Assembly: GCA_017480225.1 (NCBI GenBank)
Contig: JAFVBB010000006.1
Coordinates: forward strand, 1 to 64,000
Reading direction: 5' to 3'
Length of the DNA: 64,000 nt
Source: Bacteroidales bacterium
Lineage (GTDB): Bacteria; Bacteroidota; Bacteroidia; Bacteroidales; P3
The notes beneath the pieces are model-generated. The model saw only the letters and a program-made list of their open reading frames with translations. It was not told where the DNA came from and did not search any database. Both the position numbers and the translations under genes were made by a program. This document shows positions 1 through 8,106 of this stretch, one piece after another. How positions within the stretch are numbered: the first letter of the stretch is position 1; each line of letters opens with the position of its first letter.

Positions 1-744
1 CAGGCGCACATGCACCGAGTTGCTCACACTTATGGCCGCGTCGGCTATCATGCGGCTGCGCGGGGTTGTGATGCGTACCCGCTCCACAGTGAAGTTGCTC
101 ACGTGCGAGAGCGACAGCAGGTAGGTCTTGTATGTGCTGCCTTCGGTGCGGTGCATGGTGACGTTGCGGAACACCTTTGCCGCCGTGTCTGCCTCGGCCA
201 CGGTGGCCGCCACCGACGTGGACTCCGTGCCCCAGGGGGCTATTGTGCGGTTGAGTCCATGACCATCGGCCACCTCCACAATGTCACTGCGGTAGTGCTT
301 GTAGCCGAAGCCTCGGCGCTCGGTCCATGGGGTGAGGTCGCGCAGTACGAGCAGTTTGCGACCCACGGCCAACTGCGGCACACCGCTGAAGTCAAGCCGG
401 TCGATGTCGGCGCCGTCAACCGCCACGCTGTCGGTGCTGTGGCTCATTGTGAAGAGTGCGCCGTGGCGGGCATTGTTCGTCACGTAGAGCACCAGCCCGC
501 CGAAGTCGGTGCGCGGCCCTATGGGTATGCTCTTGAAGTCGGGCGGCAGCTCTATGCGCAGCGTGTCGATGCCGGTGTAGTCCACCTCCTCGCCCATCTC
601 CAGCGCGGCACGGTGCGCGTTGAGCAGGGCGAAGTAGCGTCCCATGCCCCCCTGCGCCTCACGCAGGCCATAGTCGAGCGGCGACACCTGCGCTGCTGCC
701 ACACAGGCCGCCAGCGCGGCCAGAAGAAACAATGTCTTCTTCAT
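1..744 (-). CDS. secreted beta-helix-like protein, 3' part outside window
   Basis: A minus-strand reading frame starts with ATG at 744 and stays open for 248 codons to the window edge, so the C-terminus is missing. The first 18 or so residues (MKKTLFLLAALAACVAAAQ) are a clear type I signal peptide, so the product is exported. Residues ~195-248 alternate short hydrophobic strands with Asn/Ser turns (RNVTMHRTEG, VSNFTVERVRI, AISVSNSVHVRL), the look of right-handed parallel beta-helix proteins such as pectate-lyase folds. This fold call is inference and the substrate is unknown. The start lies 3 bases after the mnmA stop codon, so the two are probably co-transcribed and translationally coupled, although no functional link is obvious. 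Confidence 0.6.
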   Translation of the reverse strand, partial: MKKTLFLLAALAACVAAAQVSPLDYGLREAQGGMGRYFALLNAHRAALEMGEEVDYTGIDTLRIELPPDFKSIPIGPRTDFGGLVLYVTNNARHGALFTMSHSTDSVAVDGADIDRLDFSGVPQLAVGRKLLVLRDLTPWTERRGFGYKHYRSDIVEVADGHGLNRTIAPWGTESTSVAATVAEADTAAKVFRNVTMHRTEGSTYKTYLLSLSHVSNFTVERVRITTPRSRMIADAAISVSNSVHVRL

Positions 745-747
745 CTT

Positions 748-1812
748 TCAAACAATCATGCCGGTGGCCACCACCAGGTGCGCGTCGTTGTCGTAGACGG
801 TGGCGTACTGCCCGGCGGCGATGCCCTGCAGCGGGTCGTCGCTGTGCAGCAGCACCTCGCCGTCCGGCGCAGGCTCCAGGTGCCCCTGGTGGAACTCGGG
901 CGTGTGGCGTATCTTGAACTTCACGTCGCTCAAACCCAAGTCGGCGCTGAGCCAATGGAAACCCGCCAGCCTCACCTCTCGGCCGTAGGCTGCCGCAGGC
1001 TCATAGCCGTGCGACACGTAGAGCGTGTTGGCCTCGATGTCTTTCCTCACCACAAACCACGGCCCGCCGCCCAGCAGCAGCCCCTTGCGCTGCCCGATGG
1101 TGTGGAACCAGTAGCCACGGTGGCTTCCCAGCACGCGTCCGCTCTCAAGCTCGACTATCGGTCCCTCGCGCTCGCCCAGATAACGGCGCAGGAAACTGTT
1201 GTAGTCTATCTTGCCCAGGAAGCAGATGCCCTGGCTGTCCTTGCGTGTGGCCGAGGGCAGACCAGCATCGGCGGCCACGCGGCGCACCTCGCTCTTCATC
1301 ATGCCCCCTATTGGGAAGCGCAGGCGCGAGATCTGGCGGTAGTCGAGCTGCGACAGGAAGTCGGTCTGGTCCTTCACCGGGTCGGCCGCCGAGGCCAGGA
1401 AGGCCACCTCGCGCCCGCCCGCCTCGACCGTGGCCGTACGGGCATAGTGGCCGGTGGCTATGGCATCGTAGGCCGCGCCGCAACGGTCGTCGAAAGCGCC
1501 GAACTTGATGAGTTTGTTGCACATCACGTCGGGGTTGGGGGTGAGACCCCGGCGCACGGTGTCGATGGTGTAGCTCACCACACGGTCCCAATACTCGCGG
1601 TGCAGGTCGACCACCTCCATGCGGCAGCCATAGTGCCTGGCCAGCCAGCTCGTGATCTCTATGTCCTCCTCGGCCGGGCAGCCAATGTAGCCATCCTCGT
1701 CCTCCATGCCGATGCGTATGTAGAAGATATCGGGCGTGACCCCGCCCTCCTTGAGCAGGTGGACAACCACAGAGCTGTCAACCCCGCCCGAAACCAATGC
1801 TGCAATATTCAT
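748..1812 (-). CDS. mnmA: tRNA-specific 2-thiouridylase MnmA
   Basis: Cytoplasmic enzyme that thiolates U34 of tRNA-Glu/Gln/Lys, taking sulfur through a persulfide relay and activating the base with ATP. The 354-residue protein has the PP-loop SGGVDSS at residues 8-14, the catalytic Cys98 in the NPDVMCN motif and the second catalytic Cys197 in SQGICF; the C-terminal part is the usual beta-barrel domain. Length is normal for the family. The reading frame is open 21 codons further upstream, but the protein similarity begins at [10 protein letters not shown], so ATG 1812 is chosen. The gene is followed at 3 bases by a secreted-protein gene. Both catalytic cysteines are present, so activity is expected. 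Confidence 0.95.
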   Translation of the reverse strand: MNIAALVSGGVDSSVVVHLLKEGGVTPDIFYIRIGMEDEDGYIGCPAEEDIEITSWLARHYGCRMEVVDLHREYWDRVVSYTIDTVRRGLTPNPDVMCNKLIKFGAFDDRCGAAYDAIATGHYARTATVEAGGREVAFLASAADPVKDQTDFLSQLDYRQISRLRFPIGGMMKSEVRRVAADAGLPSATRKDSQGICFLGKIDYNSFLRRYLGEREGPIVELESGRVLGSHRGYWFHTIGQRKGLLLGGGPWFVVRKDIEANTLYVSHGYEPAAAYGREVRLAGFHWLSADLGLSDVKFKIRHTPEFHQGHLEPAPDGEVLLHSDDPLQGIAAGQYATVYDNDAHLVVATGMIV

Positions 1813-1957
1813 AACCGCCCAACCAACGCAGCCGCGGCAAAAATATTGTGCCGCCGCCAGGCACAGCCTCACCAATAAGCAGGTGCAAGGAGTGCAGCAA
1901 CTTCAGGCAACACCTTGTGGCAAACATGGTGCACCACGCATCAGCGCCGTGCCAGGG

Positions 1958-2049
1958 CCGTCTGTTCTTCGATTGTTCTCCGATTGTTCTTCGATATTAA
2001 ATCGAAGAACAATCGAAGAACAATCGGAGAACAATCGAAGAACAGACGG
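1958..2049. repeat. dispersed 11-bp-unit palindrome, copy 1
   Basis: The 350 bases between mnmA and the EamA gene hold no gene but carry a long inverted repeat. The right arm (2001-2049) is three GAAGAACAATC-type 11-bp units plus GAACAGACGG. The left arm (1958-1995) is its reverse complement but one 11-bp unit shorter, with a 5-base loop. The flanks read GCCAGGGC on the left and TGTTGACATTGCC on the right. The same element recurs near 32.9, 40.6 and 59.5 kb. The right-hand flank, CTTCGAC...GGTTTACAAA, resembles that of copy 4, so the mobile or duplicated unit is probably longer than the palindrome itself. Confidence 0.9.
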
Positions 2050-2163
2050 TGTTGACATTGCCTTTGCACTTCGACAGGCTGGTTTTCAACGGTTTACAAA
2101 GACAACAAACGGCAACATCCTGTAAACCAAAACCATACACAGGGTATTACCGATGTTAGAAGG

Positions 2164-3045
2164 TCACTTTCGGGCCACCACCAGCGTGACGGCGACCAGG
2201 ATGAGCACTATGCCCACCAGCAGGCGAGGGGTGAACGGCTCGCCGAAGACGAAAACGCCGATGACCACCGCCGTGGTGGGCTCGAGGGCTCCGAGAATGG
2301 CCGTAGGGGTGCCGCCCAGGTATTTGGCGGCATAGACCATCATCACCAACGCCATGATGGCGGGGACCACGGCCAGCCACGACACCCAAAGCCACGCCCT
2401 CGGAGTGGGCGGCATCATGAGCGGCTGGCCGAAGAGCAGGGCAAATGCCACCATGCCCAAAGCGCAGCAGAAGAGCACGTAGAAGTTGATCTTGAAAGGC
2501 GACATGGGCAGCGGCGACTTGTCGACCAGCACGATGTAGAGCGCATAGGTCAAGGCCGAGACCAGCACCAAAGCCACGCCCACAGCGCTCAAGGCTCCAT
2601 CGGCGTCGCCCCAATACAGCATTAGCACGCCAGCCAGCGACAACGCTATCGACCCGACGGTGGACCACCGCAGCTTTTCACGAAAGAAGAGAGCCATGAT
2701 GGCGGCCGTCATGACCGGGTAGGTGAACAGGATGGTCGACGCCACACCGGCAGGCATGTGGTGGAAGCTGGCATAGAGCGTCGCCGACGAGAGTATGAAG
2801 AGCAGCCCCAGGGAGAGCAGGGTGAGCAGCTGGCGCCGCCCGGCGCGCAGGCTCTCGCGGCCGGTGGTGGCCTTGAAGGCACAGACGCAGGCAATGATCA
2901 CCCACGCCATGCCAAACCGCCAAAAGAGCACTGACGGGGTGTTCATGCCCTCGGCATAGAGGTTGAGCGCGCCAAGCGGGTTGGTGCCGTAGCACACGGC
3001 GGCACCCACGGCGCAGACTGTTCCGATTAGTTTTTTACGGTTCAC
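2164..3045 (-). CDS. EamA/DMT-superfamily membrane transporter
   Basis: Inner-membrane exporter-type protein of the drug/metabolite transporter superfamily, with about ten hydrophobic segments arranged as two repeats of five; the second repeat ends PTAILGALEPTTAVVIGVF, the typical EamA motif in TM9-10. The substrate cannot be told from sequence (family members export amino acids or nucleosides). There is no ATG before residue ~42 of the open frame. GTG at 3045 (VNRKKLIGTV) is chosen over TTG at 3069 because the TTG would sit inside the T-tract of the terminator that ends the ftsZ cluster. The gene follows ftsZ but is separated from it by that terminator. Confidence 0.85.
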   Translation of the reverse strand: MNRKKLIGTVCAVGAAVCYGTNPLGALNLYAEGMNTPSVLFWRFGMAWVIIACVCAFKATTGRESLRAGRRQLLTLLSLGLLFILSSATLYASFHHMPAGVASTILFTYPVMTAAIMALFFREKLRWSTVGSIALSLAGVLMLYWGDADGALSAVGVALVLVSALTYALYIVLVDKSPLPMSPFKINFYVLFCCALGMVAFALLFGQPLMMPPTPRAWLWVSWLAVVPAIMALVMMVYAAKYLGGTPTAILGALEPTTAVVIGVFVFGEPFTPRLLVGIVLILVAVTLVVARK

Positions 3046-3060
3046 AGCATGTACATCACT

Positions 3061-3107
3061 GAACAACAAAGCGGGGCAACAGGCCTTTGCTGCGCCTGTT
3101 GCCCCGC
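3061..3107 (-). terminator. Rho-independent terminator of the dcw cluster
   Basis: A perfect 14-bp GC-rich stem (GCGGGGCAACAGGC, 3071-3084, with its complement at 3094-3107) and a 9-base loop, followed on the minus strand by a T-rich tract (TTTGTTGTTC). It starts about 20 bases after the ftsZ stop codon and should end transcription of the division cluster. Confidence 0.9.
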
Positions 3108-3128
3108 CTCAAAGTATAAGTCACGGCT

Positions 3129-4805
3129 TCAATCCGTGTTTTTGTGGACGAAAGGGTTCTCCACCATGCGGCCGACGGCGTTGACGCTCACCGACGACGA
3201 CTCCACGGCCGACGAGTGCACACCGGAGTAGATGGGCTCACTGCTGAACGAGGAGGTGCGCATACCCTGCACAATCTCGGCTCCATTGGGGTTGTTGCGC
3301 AGAATGTCGTGCAGGTGGGCTATGCGCGAGGCGGCGGTGCTCATGTCGACATCGGTGTAGGCCTGGGCGGGACCGGCCGCCAAGCGGCGCTGTACCTCCA
3401 GCTCGGCCAGACGGTGAGCCTCGGCCTCGATGCGCTGGCGGGTGAGCTCGTCGGCCTGGCGGCGAGCCTCCTCCTCGGCCTGGCGCATGGCTTCGGCCTC
3501 GGCTCTCTTGCGCTCTGCCTCCGCTTCGCCGGCATGGTGAAGCTCTATCCTTTCGTCGTCGGCACTGTCATGGGCAGCCTTTCTGCCAGACGATGCCTCC
3601 TCCTCGTCGGCGATGATGTCCTCAAAAGGAATGATGTGCTTCTCCTCACGTGCCGTTTTCTCCTCTTCAGGCGCGGCGGTGGACACCTCGTCAGCAGGCG
3701 TGCGGTGGATGATCTCCATGCCGTCGGCGTCGGGCTTGGCAGGCGCCGGTTTGGCAGGCGCGGGGTCATCGGCGACAAGCTCTGTAACCCTCGGCTCGGC
3801 TTTTTTCATCTTCTCGAAGCCGGTGGCAATGAGTATCACCTTGAGTTCCTCGCCGAGCGAGTCGTCGTAGCCGTCGCCCCAAAGCATCTTGGCCTTGTTG
3901 CCGGTCTCCCGCTTGACGTAGTCGGTCACCTCGGTCATCTCGTCGATGGTCATCTCGAACTCGTGCGAATAGGAGAAATAGATCAGCACGTTCTTGGCAC
4001 CGGTGATGTCACTGTCGGCCAGCAACACGCTGGTGGTGGCGGCCTCGATGGCGTCGTGGGCACGGTTCTCGCCGCTGCCGCAGCCGGTGCTCATCAAAGC
4101 CGTGCCGCTGTTCTCCATGACAGTCTTCACGTCCTGGAAGTCACGGTTGACGTAGCCGTCCTTGGTGATAATCTCGGCAATGCCCTTGGCGGCGGTGAGC
4201 AGGATGTCGTCGGCCATGGCGAAAGCCTTGCTGCGGGTGAGGGTGCCGAATGAGCGCAGTTTGTCATTGTCGATGACGATAATGGAATCGACATACTTGC
4301 TCAGTTCCTCTATTCCAGCCTCGGCCTGCATACAGCGCTCCTCGCCCTCGAAATCAAACGGGCGGGTAACAATGGCGACAACAAGGATGCTGTCGTTCTC
4401 CTCGTTCTGAAGATCAATCTGTTTGGCTATCTGCGCAATGACCGGAGCGGCGCCAGTGCCCGTGCCGCCACCCATACCGGCAGTGATGAAAAGCATCTGC
4501 GTGTTGTGGGATATGGCCTCGCGGATGTCGTCGGCCTTGTCCTCGGCAGCCTTGCGAGCCTTCTCAGGCTTGCCCCCGGCACCGAGGCCAAGGTTGCCAA
4601 GAGGTATCTTATTGGGCACCGGCGAGGCGTTGAGCGCCTTCATGTCGGTGTTGCAGACAATGAAGTCCACACCCTCGATACCCATCTTGTACATGTGGTT
4701 CACAGCATTGCCGCCGCCACCGCCGACACCGATCACTTTGATGTAGGCCGACTGTCCTTTGGGCGAATCAAAGGCGAAAAAAGTGGAATTTGAGCTATCT
4801 TCCAT
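3129..4805 (-). CDS. ftsZ: cell division protein FtsZ
   Basis: Tubulin-like GTPase that polymerises into the cytokinetic Z-ring. The 558-residue protein has the T1 loop GVGGGGGN (26-33), the tubulin signature GGGTGTG (112-118) and an intact T7 catalytic loop N220-x-D222-xx-D225. Residues ~345-480 form a long linker; its second half (about 425-475) is an uninterrupted run of Glu/Ala/Arg/Lys heptad-like sequence (for example AEAERKRAEAEAMRQAEEEA) likely to be a charged helix or coiled coil, unlike the disordered linker of many species. The C-terminus (ENPFVHKNTD) is the conserved peptide that binds FtsA in Bacteroidota. Last gene of the dcw cluster; the 160-base gap upstream holds no TAnnTTTG promoter that I can defend. 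Confidence 0.98.
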   Translation of the reverse strand: MEDSSNSTFFAFDSPKGQSAYIKVIGVGGGGGNAVNHMYKMGIEGVDFIVCNTDMKALNASPVPNKIPLGNLGLGAGGKPEKARKAAEDKADDIREAISHNTQMLFITAGMGGGTGTGAAPVIAQIAKQIDLQNEENDSILVVAIVTRPFDFEGEERCMQAEAGIEELSKYVDSIIVIDNDKLRSFGTLTRSKAFAMADDILLTAAKGIAEIITKDGYVNRDFQDVKTVMENSGTALMSTGCGSGENRAHDAIEAATTSVLLADSDITGAKNVLIYFSYSHEFEMTIDEMTEVTDYVKRETGNKAKMLWGDGYDDSLGEELKVILIATGFEKMKKAEPRVTELVADDPAPAKPAPAKPDADGMEIIHRTPADEVSTAAPEEEKTAREEKHIIPFEDIIADEEEASSGRKAAHDSADDERIELHHAGEAEAERKRAEAEAMRQAEEEARRQADELTRQRIEAEAHRLAELEVQRRLAAGPAQAYTDVDMSTAASRIAHLHDILRNNPNGAEIVQGMRTSSFSSEPIYSGVHSSAVESSSVSVNAVGRMVENPFVHKNTD

Positions 4806-4965
4806 CGTGCTTATATATTTCTATCGTTTTATACTCCAAGTTGTTACACAGTTCCGCAACAGTATGTACGGCAACGTAAAATTACTACTATTTTCACAAA
4901 GCCCCAACCACAATCTGCACTATTTTTCAACAACCTGCGGTGAATAGCGCCATGCGGAGAGGAAA

Positions 4966-5904
4966 TCAACCGAGCCCCTTTACCCTCGAGGCGACGAGAG
5001 CGACACGGACTTTGCCGCCGAGCGAGTTGTCATTGTCAACAGTCCACTGTATCACCACCTCCTCGCCGAAACGTTTCTTCACGTGCTCGGAAACGATGTA
5101 GAACTCGTCCAAAGTCAGCTCATGCCGCTCAGAGCAGCACAGACGCAGCAAAATCGCGCTTGCGCCAAGCGAGGCATCGCGAAACGTGTGCAGGGCATCA
5201 TCAATGGCATCACGCACACGGTTCTCACCGTCACCCTCGCCAACGACAAACAACGCACGACCTCCGGACGCAAACATGAGTTGCAACGAGTGGAAAGCAT
5301 CGTCGGGGCTGGCCAAACAATAGACCGACAACACACGGACAGCCGAGCAAAGCTTATTGACCTGTGAGGACATGGCATCGTTGAGGGTGAGGTGAGCGTC
5401 TTGCCCAACGTCGCCACCACCAACGGTCATCACCCCATCGGCGCTGAGCAACAGGTCGTCCACCACACCGGCAGCGCGGCTGACACGCTCCATTCCCTCG
5501 ATTGAGAGGGGGAGGGCGGCCACAACAAGCACAACGCAATCGTCACTAACCGACTTTGCCAGCCGCGACACAACAGGCATCGCACCGGCGCCCACACAGC
5601 CACCCAGGCCTCCAACAACGACCACAAGGCGAGTGCCGGCCGGGATGGCCGACTTGACATCCTCAGCCGAGGCCAGCGCTGCATTACGGCAAAGGTCGAC
5701 ACCCCTGCGGTTGCCCTTGGCGTGCAAGAGCACTCTCGCCCCTGCCGAAAAAGCGGAAAGCGCAGCCTCGTCGTCATCGCACGCAATGCAAGCGACGCCT
5801 TGCATACCCTCGTCGCAAAGGGAGCGCAGAACGGTCAGTCCGCAGCCCCCCACACCTACCACAGCAATGCCCGAGGCAGGCGACACAGTTTCTACTCTAT
5901 TCAT
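4966..5904 (-). CDS. divergent FtsZ paralogue, probable pseudo-GTPase
   Basis: A 312-residue protein between ftsA and ftsZ that aligns with FtsZ from this window along its whole globular part. GIAVVGVGGCG (12-22) matches the T1 loop; GGLGGCVGAG (98-107) matches GMGGGTGTG; GEGDGENRVRDAIDDAL matches GCGSGENRAHDAIEAAT; LTLDEFYIVSEHVKKRFG and the DNSLGGKVRVALVASR end match the C-terminal subdomain. Key residues differ: the signature is GGCVGAG rather than GGGTGTG, and the T7 loop NRDFQD is DDAFHS, which removes both catalytic aspartates. The long linker and C-terminal peptide are absent. By FtsZ biochemistry it should not activate GTP hydrolysis and may cap or modulate filaments; this is inference. 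It is co-oriented, 18 bases after ftsA, with no stops or frameshifts, so it looks maintained. Confidence 0.85.
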   Translation of the reverse strand: MNRVETVSPASGIAVVGVGGCGLTVLRSLCDEGMQGVACIACDDDEAALSAFSAGARVLLHAKGNRRGVDLCRNAALASAEDVKSAIPAGTRLVVVVGGLGGCVGAGAMPVVSRLAKSVSDDCVVLVVAALPLSIEGMERVSRAAGVVDDLLLSADGVMTVGGGDVGQDAHLTLNDAMSSQVNKLCSAVRVLSVYCLASPDDAFHSLQLMFASGGRALFVVGEGDGENRVRDAIDDALHTFRDASLGASAILLRLCCSERHELTLDEFYIVSEHVKKRFGEEVVIQWTVDNDNSLGGKVRVALVASRVKGLG

Positions 5905-5922
5905 GGCAAATCCTCCTTCTCA

Positions 5923-7311
5923 CTAATCAACAGGTTCGGTAAAGATATTGCCGAGAAACTTGTTCACAACCGCGACAAAGCGATCGAAACCCTTCTTGCC
6001 TTTCTCTTCCCCTTCTTTTTCTTCTACATCAACCTTGGGGCCGGCGGGCTCTTTTTTCTCGGTTGCGTCAAGCCCCTCAAAGATGTCAAACTTTTTGGCA
6101 TCGTCCTTTTTCTCATCCTTTTCGGCGACCTTGGCCGAGGCCAGTTCAGACTGCTCAAGACCATAAAGCACCAGTCCTATTCCGGTGGAATACATTGGAT
6201 GAAGAAGATCGTCGTAGTTGACACTTTCCGGGTCGAGATAGCCATCAGGCACACCAATACGGGTCGGGGTGGCTGTGACGAGCTCACAGAGCTGCTTGAG
6301 GTCCTTCAACCTGGAGCCGCCACCAGTGAGCACAACTCCGGCAATGAGCTTCTTGCTGTAGCCGGACAGCTTGATTTCATAGTCGACCTGCTCCATTATC
6401 ATCTTCGCGCGGGCATTGATGATGCCTGCCAACGACTTCACATAAATCTCGCGTGGGGGCTGGCTGCGAATGCCAGGAATGGTAATCACGTCGTTCTCCG
6501 GCACAGCCTGAACAAGACATGAGCCATACTTCACCTTGAGGGTCTCGGCCTGCTTCGGCAGTATGTTGCACCCTTCACGAATGTCGCCAGTCACTGCATT
6601 GCCAGCCAACGGCAGAACTGAAGTGTGGCGGATTATGCCGTCGTGGAAAATAGCAATGTCGGTGGTGCCGCCGCCGATGTCGACCATGGCCACGCCGGCG
6701 TCGCGGTCGCAATCATCGAGCACCGCCTTTGCCGAGGCCACAGGCTCGAGAACCACGCCCTTGATTTTCAGGCCAGCCCTTTCAACAGCCATTTTGATAT
6801 ACTGAAGGTTCTGCACATTGCCAGTGACCATGTGGAAATCGGCAGCAAGCGTCTTTCCCGCCACACCGACAGGGTCAATGTCACGGCTCAGGGCCACCGT
6901 GTCGACATAGTATTGCTGCGGGAAGATATGAATAATCTCCTCACCGGGCTCAAGCATTATATTGTATTGCGACTGCACAAGGTTGTCGAGGTCGCTCTGC
7001 TCGATAAGCATATGCTCGGGCGGTATCATCACACTGCCTTGCTGCGGACGCGACTTGATATGCTGGCCAGCAATGCCAACCCACACCTCATCAATGTCGA
7101 CCCCTGCCTGGTCGGAGGCCTCCTGCACAGCCAGCTTGATTGACTCAGTGGCCTGGATAATTCCTTTCACCACACCATGCTCAACACCTTTAGAGTCAGT
7201 GCGGCCAAAACCCAAGATTTTTATGCACCCATTGTCGCCGCGCACACCAACGAAGCACGCAATTTTCGTTGTTCCGATGTCGAGACCGACTATTATTTCG
7301 TTACTTTCCAT
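5923..7311 (-). CDS. ftsA: cell division protein FtsA
   Basis: Actin-like ATPase that tethers FtsZ to the inner membrane and recruits the divisome. The 462-residue sequence shows phosphate-1 GLDIGTTK near residue 9, the 1C subdomain, phosphate-2 VDIGGGTTDIA near 210 and the adenosine motif VVLTGGGSRL near 330. A charged Lys/Glu-rich linker (about 395-440) leads to a C-terminal amphipathic helix (GFDRFVAVVNKFLGNIF), the membrane-targeting sequence. Usual place after ftsQ (30-base gap); followed at 18 bases by the FtsZ paralogue and then ftsZ. Confidence 0.97.
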   Translation of the reverse strand: MESNEIIVGLDIGTTKIACFVGVRGDNGCIKILGFGRTDSKGVEHGVVKGIIQATESIKLAVQEASDQAGVDIDEVWVGIAGQHIKSRPQQGSVMIPPEHMLIEQSDLDNLVQSQYNIMLEPGEEIIHIFPQQYYVDTVALSRDIDPVGVAGKTLAADFHMVTGNVQNLQYIKMAVERAGLKIKGVVLEPVASAKAVLDDCDRDAGVAMVDIGGGTTDIAIFHDGIIRHTSVLPLAGNAVTGDIREGCNILPKQAETLKVKYGSCLVQAVPENDVITIPGIRSQPPREIYVKSLAGIINARAKMIMEQVDYEIKLSGYSKKLIAGVVLTGGGSRLKDLKQLCELVTATPTRIGVPDGYLDPESVNYDDLLHPMYSTGIGLVLYGLEQSELASAKVAEKDEKKDDAKKFDIFEGLDATEKKEPAGPKVDVEEKEGEEKGKKGFDRFVAVVNKFLGNIFTEPVD

Positions 7312-7341
7312 AGGTTGTTATTTTATTGTTACTGTTTCTCC

Positions 7342-8106
7342 TTACCATTGCCTGGCATTGCGTTTTGTCGCCACCACCTGACCTTTGTACTTGAGACTGA
7401 TGCGAGAATAGCTGTCCCACCCGGCACGTGGCATACCTTTGAGATAGAAAGCCAGCAAAGCCGAGAACTTGTCGTCCAGTCCATCAACAGAGCCAAGTTC
7501 GACAACATGATTTCCCAGTTTTGGCACAATCATGAGGTTGCCCCCACGCTCGGAATAGATTTGGTCAATCAGATCGCCATACTTGCGTTGGGAGTCCAGA
7601 AAAGATGCAAGTTTCCACAAGTCGGCCACCTGGATGTCAAGCGAATCAATATGCAGAGGCTGGCCAAAGTCGCCGCCAGCCACAAGCAGGTTCAAGCTAT
7701 CGGCAGAGACTGCCGGCATCAACACACCAGCGTCATCAAAATAGTACTGCTTTCCGGAATGAAAAAGGCGAGCAATGGGACGACGCTGCGTGGCACGAAT
7801 CACCACCCGACCACTCATTGAGGTCGAGGCTGATATCGCTTTCAAATACGGCACACGTGAAGCCGCCTCAACCACACCCTGGCGGTCGACCTGGCCAACA
7901 CGGCACTGCAGCAAGCCAGGCATGGCAGCGACAACACTGTCGCGCACAGTCTGCGCGTCGACCACAGGAGGCGTGCCGCCATAGCGTATCTTGACCTCGA
8001 TGCCGCTGACCGTGGAACGCGACAGGCCGACGTTGGCCACAACCACAAGTATCAGCACCACCAAGGCACCGAGCGAAATGAGCAGTATGCGAAGCGAGCG
8101 TTTCAT
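7342..8106 (-). CDS. ftsQ: cell division protein FtsQ
   Basis: Bitopic divisome protein linking early and late division factors. The 254-residue product begins MKRSLRILLISLGALVVLIL, a short cytoplasmic tail followed by one transmembrane helix (about 9-27). A POTRA-like region (GIEVKIRYGGTPPVVDAQTV) and a beta domain follow in the periplasm. The frame is open further upstream, but ATG 8106 is chosen because it overlaps the murC stop in the ATGA arrangement used across this cluster. Sequence conservation in FtsQ is low, so the call rests on topology and position between murC and ftsA. Confidence 0.9.
   Translation of the reverse strand: MKRSLRILLISLGALVVLILVVVANVGLSRSTVSGIEVKIRYGGTPPVVDAQTVRDSVVAAMPGLLQCRVGQVDRQGVVEAASRVPYLKAISASTSMSGRVVIRATQRRPIARLFHSGKQYYFDDAGVLMPAVSADSLNLLVAGGDFGQPLHIDSLDIQVADLWKLASFLDSQRKYGDLIDQIYSERGGNLMIVPKLGNHVVELGSVDGLDDKFSALLAFYLKGMPRAGWDSYSRISLKYKGQVVATKRNARQW

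Noticed and set aside
10..1878. Plus-strand open frame of 622 codons opposite mnmA and the beta-helix gene
   Set aside because: It is antisense to mnmA, whose motifs are unmistakable; the product is His/Val/Ala-rich without domains, as expected for the complement of a GC3-rich gene.
1958..2049. Possible small CRISPR-like array (short repeats)
   Set aside because: The 11-bp units are contiguous without spacers, inverted about a centre, and there are no cas genes.
1958..2049. Palindrome as a transcription terminator
   Set aside because: AT-rich arms, no T-tract, and other copies lie upstream of promoters and between divergent genes.
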